Below, in pieces: positions 31,995 through 39,439 of a stretch of DNA of 64,000 nucleotides. Both the position numbers and the translations under genes were made by a program. Numbering within the stretch: position 1 is the first letter of the stretch; every line of letters begins with the position of its first letter. The notes beneath the pieces are model-generated. The model was not told the origin of the DNA. It saw only the letters and a list, made by a program, of their open reading frames with translations, and made no database searches. The stretch comes from Lactimicrobium massiliense (GTDB taxonomy: Bacteria > Bacillota_I > Bacilli_A > Erysipelotrichales > Erysipelotrichaceae): the NCBI RefSeq assembly GCF_900343155.1, contig NZ_OUNG01000005.1, forward strand, positions 1-64,000, given 5' to 3'.

Positions 31995-32606
31995 TTATTT
32001 TTTATAATATGTTATCTTTATAACGGCATCCTTATCAAAATTATCGTATTTTCTAGCAGAATGTCCGTTTATAGTAACATCTAACACTTTTCCGTCATAT
32101 ATATGATCAGAATATATTTTATCCACTTCAGAAACAGGCACTTCAACAAAATTAGTAAATCCTTGAATCCTTAAATCGGCTTCTAAATCCAAATAATTTT
32201 CACTCGATGTCATATTATTCGTTGGTTCTGTCAGAGTGATTTGACCAGGTTTTCGAGTGATATCGCTCTTTATATGTCTGATGCCAGAGCCAATATCAGC
32301 AATAATAAGAACAACGATTATAATTGCAACAAAAATACCATAGGCAATCCCAACTGTTTTCATGTCTCGTTTTTCTTTTCGCTCACTTATCGCTTGATCA
32401 ACGTATTTTCTTCTCGTTTCTTCTTGGCTTCTTTTAGTGCTTTCTTGTTCCTGCTTGGTATGCTCTTTTTCGATAAGGAGATCATCAATGTTGTCAACAT
32501 CAATCATCAACTTAGCTCCGCAATATTGACAGTAAAGTTGAAGATTATCTAGATCAACAGTTAGGTCTGCACCACAATTAGGACACTTTGTTTTTATAAG
32601 ACGCAT
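31995..32606 (-). CDS. Zinc-ribbon single-pass membrane protein
   Basis: A 203-residue protein starting MRLIKTKCPNCGADL. I prefer ATG 32606 because AAGGAGG is spaced 9 bases from it but only 3 from the ATG at 32612. The domain order is a zinc ribbon CPNCGADL...CQYCGAKL (8-32), a charged coiled coil (about 45-80), one transmembrane helix (AYGIFVAIIIVVLIIADIGS, about 88-107) and an extracytoplasmic domain of about 90 residues. Such zinc-ribbon/TM proteins are common but uncharacterised, and often sit in defence or phage-like loci. It overlaps in direction with another zinc-ribbon gene 14 bases upstream, forming a pair. Confidence 0.65.
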   Translation of the reverse strand: MRLIKTKCPNCGADLTVDLDNLQLYCQYCGAKLMIDVDNIDDLLIEKEHTKQEQESTKRSQEETRRKYVDQAISERKEKRDMKTVGIAYGIFVAIIIVVLIIADIGSGIRHIKSDITRKPGQITLTEPTNNMTSSENYLDLEADLRIQGFTNFVEVPVSEVDKIYSDHIYDGKVLDVTINGHSARKYDNFDKDAVIKITYYKK

Positions 32607-32620
32607 AAACATAATCCTCC

Positions 32621-33127
32621 TTAAGCGTTTGTTTTAGTATATAGTAAAGCCGCTAAAGTGAAAAAAATGAATCCAATGAGAAATGTAGTTCTATATACTA
32701 ACTTTCTGTGCTTAACTTTAATTAGCCCAAAGCCAATAACTAATGTTAATACATTGTTGAAAGCCCCAAAGGTTTCTAAAACAATAATTGTGATAGGATA
32801 TTTTGCTTTTATTGAAAGAAGCACAAACAGAAAAGCGAATATGGTCAAAATTTTATATTTCTTCGATTTCCTTTTGAAATGTTGAATTGTAATTTGATCT
32901 TCTCTATTTTCTATTTCTTCATCGGTTATTGGATTGTTAAAAAGATATTCATTTTCAGACTCAATTAAATTATCGATATCAACTTTATTATCTAATTCAT
33001 CTTCTTCTTTATCTATCGATGAATTTGTTTCATTATAAATTTTATCTAAATTAACTATTTCTTGTCCGCAAAACGGGCAAAATTTAGCATCAGAACTAAT
33101 TTTTCTTCCACAATGAGGACAATACAT
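32621..33127 (-). CDS. Zinc-ribbon multi-pass membrane protein
   Basis: A 168-residue protein beginning MYCPHCGRKISSDAKFCPFC, a classic N-terminal zinc ribbon. An acidic linker follows, then about three hydrophobic helices (ILTIFAFLFVLLSI, VLTLVIGFGLI, TFLIGFIFFTLAALL). The next zinc-ribbon gene starts 14 bases downstream, so the two are co-transcribed and probably function together at the membrane. No enzymatic motif is present. It is A/T-rich and looks acquired. Confidence 0.65.
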   Translation of the reverse strand: MYCPHCGRKISSDAKFCPFCGQEIVNLDKIYNETNSSIDKEEDELDNKVDIDNLIESENEYLFNNPITDEEIENREDQITIQHFKRKSKKYKILTIFAFLFVLLSIKAKYPITIIVLETFGAFNNVLTLVIGFGLIKVKHRKLVYRTTFLIGFIFFTLAALLYTKTNA

Positions 33128-33248
33128 AACAGAATTATATCTTAAACGAATATAATATTGTATAGTATTGTAATCAATGAGACGATGAAAATTTATCGGA
33201 TAATCTTAGAACTGAGAATATGAATTGATAAATAGGGGATGAGGAAAT

Positions 33249-33809
33249 ATGGGACTTGTTGGCGATTATGTAAAAAAGCAAATGGCACTGAAAATTGCTA
33301 ATAGCGCACTTAAAACAGCAAGTAATGCTGAGGATCTAAATCATAAAAAGAAAAAAATAGATGATAATGAAAATAAACTTACAATGAAAGGCTGGGAAGG
33401 ATCATACGAATTTTATAAGAACGCCTTTGAACGGTCTTTTTATTCAAATGGAAGCAAAAAAAAGAGCAAACTATATGACTCTCATAATCGGTATCTTGGG
33501 ATAGTTATTATTGATAAGCCATTCCTATCAAAATCTATGACTGCTGATATTACTATCGGTGAGGAAACTATTGGAATGTCATATGATAATGACGAAAGAA
33601 GAATTTCATTTGATAATAAAAAATATTCTTTGTCTCAGGATAAAAGAGGGTTTAATTTTGAAATATATGAAAATAAGAGATTGATTGGCTCAGTGAACCG
33701 CGGTTTTGTTTCTTCTAATGATGTGATTCATTTCATTGAAGACAATAATTCAGTTTTGGTTGCATTAGTTGCCATGGCAATTGATATGATCAATGAATTA
33801 TCCAGATAA
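33249..33809 (+). CDS. Hypothetical 186-residue protein, possibly LURP-one/tubby-like fold
   Basis: It starts MGLVGDYVKKQMALKIANSA with an amphipathic helical head and a Lys-rich segment (about residues 36-40). A run of short strands follows (SKLYDSHNRYLGIVIIDKPF, TADITIGEETIGMSYDN, FNFEIYENKRLIGSVNRGFV). It ends with a hydrophobic helix (VLVALVAMAIDMINELS). The repeated xxxIGxI/V strand pattern resembles LURP-one-related proteins, but the call is tentative. GAGGAAAT precedes the ATG. It is divergent from the zinc-ribbon pair, with a 120-base shared promoter region. Confidence 0.5.
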   Translation: MGLVGDYVKKQMALKIANSALKTASNAEDLNHKKKKIDDNENKLTMKGWEGSYEFYKNAFERSFYSNGSKKKSKLYDSHNRYLGIVIIDKPFLSKSMTADITIGEETIGMSYDNDERRISFDNKKYSLSQDKRGFNFEIYENKRLIGSVNRGFVSSNDVIHFIEDNNSVLVALVAMAIDMINELSR

Positions 33810-33816
33810 TAAATAT

Positions 33817-34046
33817 GTTCAAAAAGAAAATCAATGGATCAATCAAGAACAATATGAAGACATTCTGCGGCAATAAGCAGGCTTAGGGTTTATGATGCAA
33901 TAAAGAACAGGCATAACAGAGCATCTGTCAGAAATGGCAGGTGCCTTTTTGTTGTGTGCTGACAGCACACATAGACAAGGAGGTGGAGAACCATGGCAGA
34001 TCGAATCAAGGGAATCACGATTGAACTGGATGGAGATACGACGTAA
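33817..34046 (+). pseudogene. Phage tail gene remnants (chaperone end and tape-measure start)
   Basis: The frame ending at 33876 reads QKENQWINQEQYEDILRQ and a stop, in the style of a phage tail-protein C-terminus. After a GTGTGCT-GAC-AGCACAC hairpin (33954-33970) and AAGGAGGTGG, ATG 33993 encodes MADRIKGITIELDGDTT and a stop. MADRIKGIT-x-GGDTT is a familiar start of siphophage tape-measure proteins. The following bases (GCGCTCGATAAT) look like the continuation after a small deletion. A prophage once occupied this site. Confidence 0.55.
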
Positions 34047-34133
34047 GCGCTCGATAATCCGTACCTTCTTATTATCATGCTTTGTGGCTTATCTATGATA
34101 AATTGCTTGACCGTAATAAGAGACTACTAATGA

Positions 34134-34247
34134 TTAATAGCGGATTTCTGCAATCACTTCATCTATTTCGTCAAGACTTAAAGGTGTGGTTGATTTATTA
34201 TCCCGGTTCTCTTCATCCTTCTGTTTATCTTCCTGTTTATCTTCCAT
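34134..34247 (-). CDS. Small 37-residue acidic protein
   Basis: ATG at 34247 (minus strand) is preceded by GAAGGTGAGCATT and encodes 37 residues: a charged head (MEDKQEDKQKDEENRDNKS) and SLDEIDEVIAEIRY at the end. The ribosome site and ordered C-terminal helix favour a true gene. Function is unknown; small proteins of this look occur beside relaxase/recombinase regions. Confidence 0.4.
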   Translation of the reverse strand: MEDKQEDKQKDEENRDNKSTTPLSLDEIDEVIAEIRY

Positions 34248-34478
34248 AATGCTCACCTTCCCACAGTAGTGCTTTGATTGTCTAACAGCATCTTATGGTA
34301 ATAAGAAACAAAGAAAATGAAATTCTTGTATTTTTATGGTGTCTCGTTCATCCCTTAAATATTAGGATTTTTTGATAAACGTGTACTGGCAGACCACTAT
34401 ATGGGCTACCAACACATTCCGCTGAGGACTTCATTTTCTTATAGTTGAATTATCAGAAGATAAAGGAGGTTGAAGAAG

Positions 34479-34838
34479 ATGAAGCAAAACTCAGACTCTT
34501 TGCTGTTTGATGCTGATGATGCATACATTGGTCGCCGGATCAAGGATGCAAGAGAAGAGTTTGGCTTGACGCAGGAGAAACTGGGAGATGTCGTTGGAGT
34601 AGAGGCTAACTATATCAATAGGCTTGAGAATGGGAAAAAGCATGCGTCCGATCAATTGCTTCGGAGGATTGGGAAGGTCACATGTAAACCAATGAGTTTT
34701 TTCTATGGAGATGCTCCATTGCTCAAAGATTTCTCAGAAAGAGAAAAGAGGATTGTGCTGATGTTTCGCAGCGGGTCTTTATATGAGAAAGATTTGATAG
34801 AGGCTATCATGAATGATGTACTCAGTATTTCCCATTAG
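34479..34838 (+). CDS. XRE-family transcriptional regulator
   Basis: A 119-residue regulator. The ATG at 34479 is chosen because AAAGGAGG ends 9-10 bases before it; the frame could also start at TTG 34470. The HTH_3 domain is clear: IGRRIKDAREEFGLTQEKLG, DVVGVEANYINRLENGKKHASDQ. The C-terminal part (LKDFSEREKRIVLMFRSGSL) is a short helical domain. This type commonly controls excision/transfer genes of integrative elements, and a recombinase operon lies 0.5 kb downstream. Confidence 0.85.
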   Translation: MKQNSDSLLFDADDAYIGRRIKDAREEFGLTQEKLGDVVGVEANYINRLENGKKHASDQLLRRIGKVTCKPMSFFYGDAPLLKDFSEREKRIVLMFRSGSLYEKDLIEAIMNDVLSISH

Positions 34839-34979
34839 CTGATATTACTCATCTCAGATTTCTTGTTTAACGTTCGATGCTATGAAAGATTGTGAATTTT
34901 TCAATTGAATTGATCTAAATCAAAGGAATCTACTTAAGACTATAGTTACCAGGATATCCTAGATAGATCTTTGAAAACT

Positions 34980-35346
34980 TAATAAAACACATCAGATACA
35001 TCCCTGCACGGGCTATTGCAGCCAGCCAAAGGAACCATACGCGAGGACCTTTATGTGAAGAACTATATCAAAAAGAGAGCGATTAATTTGCCGTTCTAAA
35101 ATGTCGGATCGTTTCCGGCAAGGCGATGAAACGTGCAGCAATAATGGTACTTCTGTCCAGTCACAGCCCTGGGTAACCGGGATAAAGCAATGAGGGCAGT
35201 TCGGAGAGATCCTCGGGAGGGTGAGATGCCCATGGAGCGGTAAACGGTCCGCCATCTGATGAGTAGTTGAAATAAGGTTATTCATGAGATTGTAGAATGA
35301 AAGTTTATATAAGGGAGCTGTTGTACTAATGACAGTTCCTTTTTTC
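34980..35346 (+). ncRNA. Candidate structured non-coding RNA ending in a terminator
   Basis: About 365 bases without a supported ORF, clearly richer in G and C than its surroundings. It has several complementary pairs: TTGCCG/CGGCAA near 35091-35143, GCCCT/AGGGC near 35168-35196, GGG/CCC near 35217-35231 and GCGG/CCGC near 35236-35250. It ends at an intrinsic terminator (35314-35346) that otherwise has no gene to terminate. I do not recognise an Rfam family. The plus strand is assumed from the terminator direction. A decayed group II intron or HEARO-like RNA was considered but no diagnostic element was found. Confidence 0.4.
35314..35346 (+). terminator. Intrinsic terminator before the SHOCT-like/recombinase operon
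   Basis: GGAGCTGT (35314-35321) pairs with ACAGTTCC (35332-35339) and is followed by TTTTTT. The flanks carry a near repeat, AGAATGAAAGTTTATAT at 35294 and AGAATGAAGGTTTATAT at 35352, so the following gene's leader seems partly duplicated. Confidence 0.8.
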
Positions 35347-35360
35347 TAGTCAATGGAAGA

Positions 35361-35546
35361 ATGAAGGTTTATATGAAAGCAAAAAATGAAAAATTAATTC
35401 GTTACTCAATTCAGCTTATTTATCTTGCAAGATTGTTGGAATCTAAGCTGATCAATGATACAGAATTTTCGCTCATAAAGAAACAGCTAATGAGAGATTA
35501 CAGTATTACATCCGACATCCTTGCTAGAAATGATAGTGTCCCTTAA
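35361..35546 (+). CDS. Small SHOCT-like protein preceding the recombinase
   Basis: A 61-residue protein (alternative start at 35373) with KLIRYSIQLIYLARLLESKL, INDTEFSLIKKQLMRDY: a short helical hairpin of SHOCT type. Proteins of this size and sequence style regularly sit just upstream of large serine recombinases in Firmicute integrative elements, as here (24 bases). Role unknown, perhaps a recombination directionality or regulatory factor; this is inference. A terminator upstream separates it from the candidate RNA. Confidence 0.65.
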   Translation: MKVYMKAKNEKLIRYSIQLIYLARLLESKLINDTEFSLIKKQLMRDYSITSDILARNDSVP

Positions 35547-35570
35547 GGTTTCATTGAAAGGAAGATATTT

Positions 35571-37322
35571 ATGTCAGGAAAAGTTGATATTATTAAGGCC
35601 GATCCTTCTAATTCTATTAGAAGAAGTGGAAAGACAATTAATCGAAAAAAGGTAGCAGCATATTGCCGTGTTAGCACTGATCACGAAGATCAGAAAACAA
35701 GCTATCGTTCTCAAGTTGAATACTATACGGATTTAATTGAAAAGAATCCAGAATGGACACTGGCTGGTATATATGCGGATGAGGGAATTACTGGTACTCA
35801 GGTTACTAAGCGTGAGGAATTTCTGAGAATGATACAAGCGTGTTGTGAGGGAGAGATTGATATGGTAATCACTAAATCAATTTCCCGCTTCGCACGAAAT
35901 ACACTTGATACTCTGAAATATGTGCGAATGCTAAAAACCAAAAATATCGCTGTTTATTTTGAGGATGAGAAAATCAACACCCTATCAATGGATGGGGAAC
36001 TTTTGCTGGTTGTTCTTAGTTCAGTTGCACAGCAAGAGGTTGAAAATATTTCTGCTAATGTAAGAAAAGGTCTTGCAATGAAGATGTCACGAGGTGAGCT
36101 CGTTGGAACCCCAAAAGCATTCGGATATGATTACGATGAAGAAACGAAGCAAATTTCTATTAATCCGGAAGAAGCAGAAATTGTAAAATATATTTTTCAG
36201 CGATATGTAGAGGGGGCTGGAAGTAGAGTAATATCGCATGAGCTCGCCGATAAAGGCGTTAAGGCACCATATGGGTCTACAAGATGGTCTGAATCAACAA
36301 TTCTCAGAATGATTAGAAATGAAAAATATACAGGGGATTTGTTGCAAGGAAAGACATTTACCTTTGACCCAATTACAAAACGTCGCTTACTAAATCAAGG
36401 AGAAGCTGATCAGTATTATCTAAAAGATCATCATGAAGCAATTATTTCAAGGGAGTTATTTGACCAGGCACAGTATGTTCTGAAGAGAAGAGCTGAACCG
36501 CTGCATAATCCAATGGTAAACCAACGTGATTACCGTACACTCTATTCTAGGAAACATGCTCTAAGTGGAATGATTCGATGTGGCTTTTGTGGAGCTACAT
36601 TTTCGCGCAGACAATGGCATTCAAATACCAAATACGAAAAAATAATGTGGTCTTGCTCGACTTTGGCAAGATTTGGTAGAGTTTATTGCCCTGAAACAAA
36701 ACAAATTGAGGAGGCAGCTATAACATCTGCTTTTGTGGAATCATATAAGATTATTACTCAGGATAATCAAGATGTTTTACAAGAATTCCTTGATCGAACT
36801 GAGCATGTTCTGAACACCAAACATTCTGACAAGAGTAATGTGGCCTTACAACAGCAAATTTCGAACTTGAAAACAAAAATGAACAAACTGGTTGATTTGC
36901 GCTTAGAAAATAATGTTGATAATGACACCTACCTGAAAAAGAAAAAAGAGATTGAATATCGTATAAAGCGTGCTGAAGCACAGTTAACATCAGCAGAGGA
37001 TGCGAAGATAGAAAGACAAGCTTTAAAAAAACGTATTTCTTCTATGAGGAAAATGCTTAAAGATGGCTGTATCATAAAGGAATTTGATCGTCAAGTATTT
37101 GAAAGTATTGTTGATTATGTAATTATCGGCGGTTATGATGATCAAGGAAATGCTGATCCGTTCAAGATCACATTTGTCTATAAAACTGGTATTGAGGACA
37201 ACAAGGATATTCAGCAATTTAAGCCAAAGAGAATGAACGTGGCAAAAAGATTGCAATCAAAAGTTCAATTTGAGAGTAATGAATTGCCGTCGTCTCTAAG
37301 CTCTGACAGTCGCGAGTTATGA
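35571..37322 (+). CDS. Large serine recombinase (integrase) of the island
   Basis: A complete 583-residue large serine integrase. The resolvase domain has catalytic Ser35 in AAYCRVSTDHEDQ and ITKSISRFARNTLD. The Recombinase domain includes AFGYDYDEETKQISINPEEA and RMIRNEKYTGDLLQGK. The zinc ribbon is CGFCGATFSRRQW...WSCSTL. A coiled coil (about 405-490) and an FESIVDYVIIGGYD-type C-terminal follow. AAAGGAAGATATTT precedes the ATG. It lies at the extreme right edge of the accessory region, where such integrases normally sit, and its stop codon overlaps the ATG of the first type VII cluster gene. It is the likely agent of island integration. Confidence 0.93.
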   Translation: MSGKVDIIKADPSNSIRRSGKTINRKKVAAYCRVSTDHEDQKTSYRSQVEYYTDLIEKNPEWTLAGIYADEGITGTQVTKREEFLRMIQACCEGEIDMVITKSISRFARNTLDTLKYVRMLKTKNIAVYFEDEKINTLSMDGELLLVVLSSVAQQEVENISANVRKGLAMKMSRGELVGTPKAFGYDYDEETKQISINPEEAEIVKYIFQRYVEGAGSRVISHELADKGVKAPYGSTRWSESTILRMIRNEKYTGDLLQGKTFTFDPITKRRLLNQGEADQYYLKDHHEAIISRELFDQAQYVLKRRAEPLHNPMVNQRDYRTLYSRKHALSGMIRCGFCGATFSRRQWHSNTKYEKIMWSCSTLARFGRVYCPETKQIEEAAITSAFVESYKIITQDNQDVLQEFLDRTEHVLNTKHSDKSNVALQQQISNLKTKMNKLVDLRLENNVDNDTYLKKKKEIEYRIKRAEAQLTSAEDAKIERQALKKRISSMRKMLKDGCIIKEFDRQVFESIVDYVIIGGYDDQGNADPFKITFVYKTGIEDNKDIQQFKPKRMNVAKRLQSKVQFESNELPSSLSSDSREL

Positions 37323-39439
37323 ATCACTGGAATCTGCCATTGCTTCAAATGCACAGAACATGCAGCAGTAAACTGACCGTTTTGCTTTGTACCGCATTGC
37401 TGGCAGCAGGATGCCAGCGTGCAGGGATCAAGACGATGACCATCGGGGAATGGATGCATGAAATTTCACAGCAGGCAGGCCTATCTGCAAGTGCGGAAGA
37501 AACACCATATTTTGTAAACGTAACAGTAGATTCAGCCTATTTTGCGCCCATCCAGTCAGCAGCTGATTTCGGCATTCTGCAGACAGAATATGGCATTGAT
37601 CCTGATGCCGACTTATCCCGGCAGTGGGCTGCCTATACGATGGTGAATCTTCTTGGCGAATCCCTTGCAGATACATCACAGCTGCGGGATGTTTCCGCAT
37701 CTCCATTTGCGCAGCATTGCGAAACTGCTGTGCAGCTTGGTCTGATGAATGCCGATGCAAAACACCGCTTCTATCCAGATCGGGTCATGTCGCAGCAGGA
37801 AGCACTCGCACTGCTGGCGGATGTCGTGCAGAAGATCAATGATCCATCTTTGACCGCAAAGGAAAAGATTGTGACTGCCGCAGATGCACAGGTGGCAAGA
37901 ATTGATCCGCTTTCTTTTGATGAACAGAGCGGCATCATCCTTTTAGCCCCAACGGACGGTATCGCGCCAGGCAGTATGGTGTCATGGGTGGATGAAGATG
38001 GACAGGAATATGTATATGAAGTTCATGATGTCTCCATAGATGGTCCGCAGATGGCACTGCACGCGGCACCGGCAGATCCGGGCTGTTACAGTGATGAGGT
38101 ACAGCTGGAAGGGGAAGATACCATTGACTTTTCCAAGGCAGAAATACTGGAGGATCCGGATGATGATACAGCATCCATCCAGGATCCTTTTCTTTCTCCG
38201 GTATCCATCCATCAACTGCAGCGGCAGAAGACAATCCATGGCTATACCGTTGTATGGTCGGCCACTTCCAGCGGCATTACCGCTTCTGTTTCCAAAGCTC
38301 TTGGCCCTGGTGCAGAGGCAAGTGCAAGGCTGCGGCTGAATGGCATTAAGGTCAAATACAAATGGTACAGCCAAAAGGATGATGTCAAGAATGCCTTCTT
38401 CCGTCTGTCAGCCCATACAGAAGAATCCCTGCAGGTCAAAGCAGGCAGCTATAAAACGCTATATGGTGACTTCAGTACTCTGAAAGCAGCTGACTTTCCG
38501 TCTGCACTTTCCGGCTTTCTGAAGGAAAAGAAAGAAATGGTGGAAACCGAGATTCCGATCTGCACCATTCGGGTTCCTGTCAGCGGCTCCTCCACAGTAA
38601 CCATCAAGGCAAAGCTCTTTCTGCGGCTTTTTACCAGTGGCAAGGTTCAGCTGACATTAAGCCAGAATCATGTCATGGGCATGGAAGCACGCAATGGTAG
38701 CGTCCGCGCCATCCGTGAATTTGATCATGATCAGAATGCTTTGATAAAAGCGGATTCCGGACTGACTGGCAATGTGCGTTTCTCTCTGGATTTCATGAAA
38801 CAGCAGCTGATGGATATCAGTATGGAAGCAGGGGCAAAGGCACTTGTTTCAGCAACCATGCATCTGTTTGACGAAGAAGGAAAAATGGAAAGTACTACTT
38901 CACAATACGATGCGGATGTAACAGAGGAGCTTGCCCAGGGCAATCCAGATGTCCTGGTATGCACGGATATCAATGCCTACTGGCTTCTGAAACTGCATCT
39001 GAATTCATCCTCTTCACTGCTTGGCAGACTTGGCTTCGGCAAAGATCTGTCGATTCTGGATGGAGAGAATGCATCCATATTCCCTCATGGCAGAAAGCAT
39101 ATGGAAAACTGGCAGTTTGTTGATCGATGCTCACGCACCAGCCGCAAAGAAGTAATTCAGAAAGACAGTATTGCCGTCAGAGAACGGATCCAGCTGGCTT
39201 CTTATGCCAGAGCCGTCGGTGTTGGTGAAACGGTACCAATTGAGATTACAGGCCTGCCAAAGGGATATGCAAAGAAAGATCTTGTTTATTCATGTGCAGA
39301 TTCCGCAATTGCAGCAGTTTCCAAGGATGGCATCATTACCGGGATACAGCCTGGCAGCACAGAAGTGACAGTATCCACCAGTGATGGCAAATACAAGGTA
39401 CAGCTTTCTGTGCTTGTGCCATCTTCATCCGCACTATGA
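37319..39439 (+). CDS. Lipoprotein with SLH-like and Big2 domains, type VII cluster
   Basis: Up to 706 residues. The lipoprotein signal is clear (SSKLTVLLCTALLAAGC). The start may be ATG 37319, which overlaps the recombinase stop (ATGA), or ATG 37349 (MHRTCSSK), which gives a more standard signal peptide; neither has a good ribosome site. An SLH-like region (DFGILQTEYGIDPDADLSRQ ... FYPDRVMSQQEALALLADVV) binds cell wall in known proteins. A long beta region and a C-terminal bacterial Ig-like (Big2) domain (DSAIAAVSKDGIITGIQPGS) follow. The EssC-like gene overlaps its end by four bases, tying it to the secretion cluster. Confidence 0.7.
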   Translation: MNHWNLPLLQMHRTCSSKLTVLLCTALLAAGCQRAGIKTMTIGEWMHEISQQAGLSASAEETPYFVNVTVDSAYFAPIQSAADFGILQTEYGIDPDADLSRQWAAYTMVNLLGESLADTSQLRDVSASPFAQHCETAVQLGLMNADAKHRFYPDRVMSQQEALALLADVVQKINDPSLTAKEKIVTAADAQVARIDPLSFDEQSGIILLAPTDGIAPGSMVSWVDEDGQEYVYEVHDVSIDGPQMALHAAPADPGCYSDEVQLEGEDTIDFSKAEILEDPDDDTASIQDPFLSPVSIHQLQRQKTIHGYTVVWSATSSGITASVSKALGPGAEASARLRLNGIKVKYKWYSQKDDVKNAFFRLSAHTEESLQVKAGSYKTLYGDFSTLKAADFPSALSGFLKEKKEMVETEIPICTIRVPVSGSSTVTIKAKLFLRLFTSGKVQLTLSQNHVMGMEARNGSVRAIREFDHDQNALIKADSGLTGNVRFSLDFMKQQLMDISMEAGAKALVSATMHLFDEEGKMESTTSQYDADVTEELAQGNPDVLVCTDINAYWLLKLHLNSSSSLLGRLGFGKDLSILDGENASIFPHGRKHMENWQFVDRCSRTSRKEVIQKDSIAVRERIQLASYARAVGVGETVPIEITGLPKGYAKKDLVYSCADSAIAAVSKDGIITGIQPGSTEVTVSTSDGKYKVQLSVLVPSSSAL

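Noticed and set aside
34980-35346. Group II intron 5' part or HEARO RNA
   Set aside because: No intron 5' consensus, no domain V-like hairpin, and no reverse transcriptase or HNH/TnpB gene adjacent; kept only as an unassigned structured RNA candidate.
37982-38374. Several 100-130 codon frames opposite the lipoprotein and EssC-like genes
   Set aside because: Codon bias of the GC-richer genes leaves antisense frames open; none has a ribosome site or recognisable fold.
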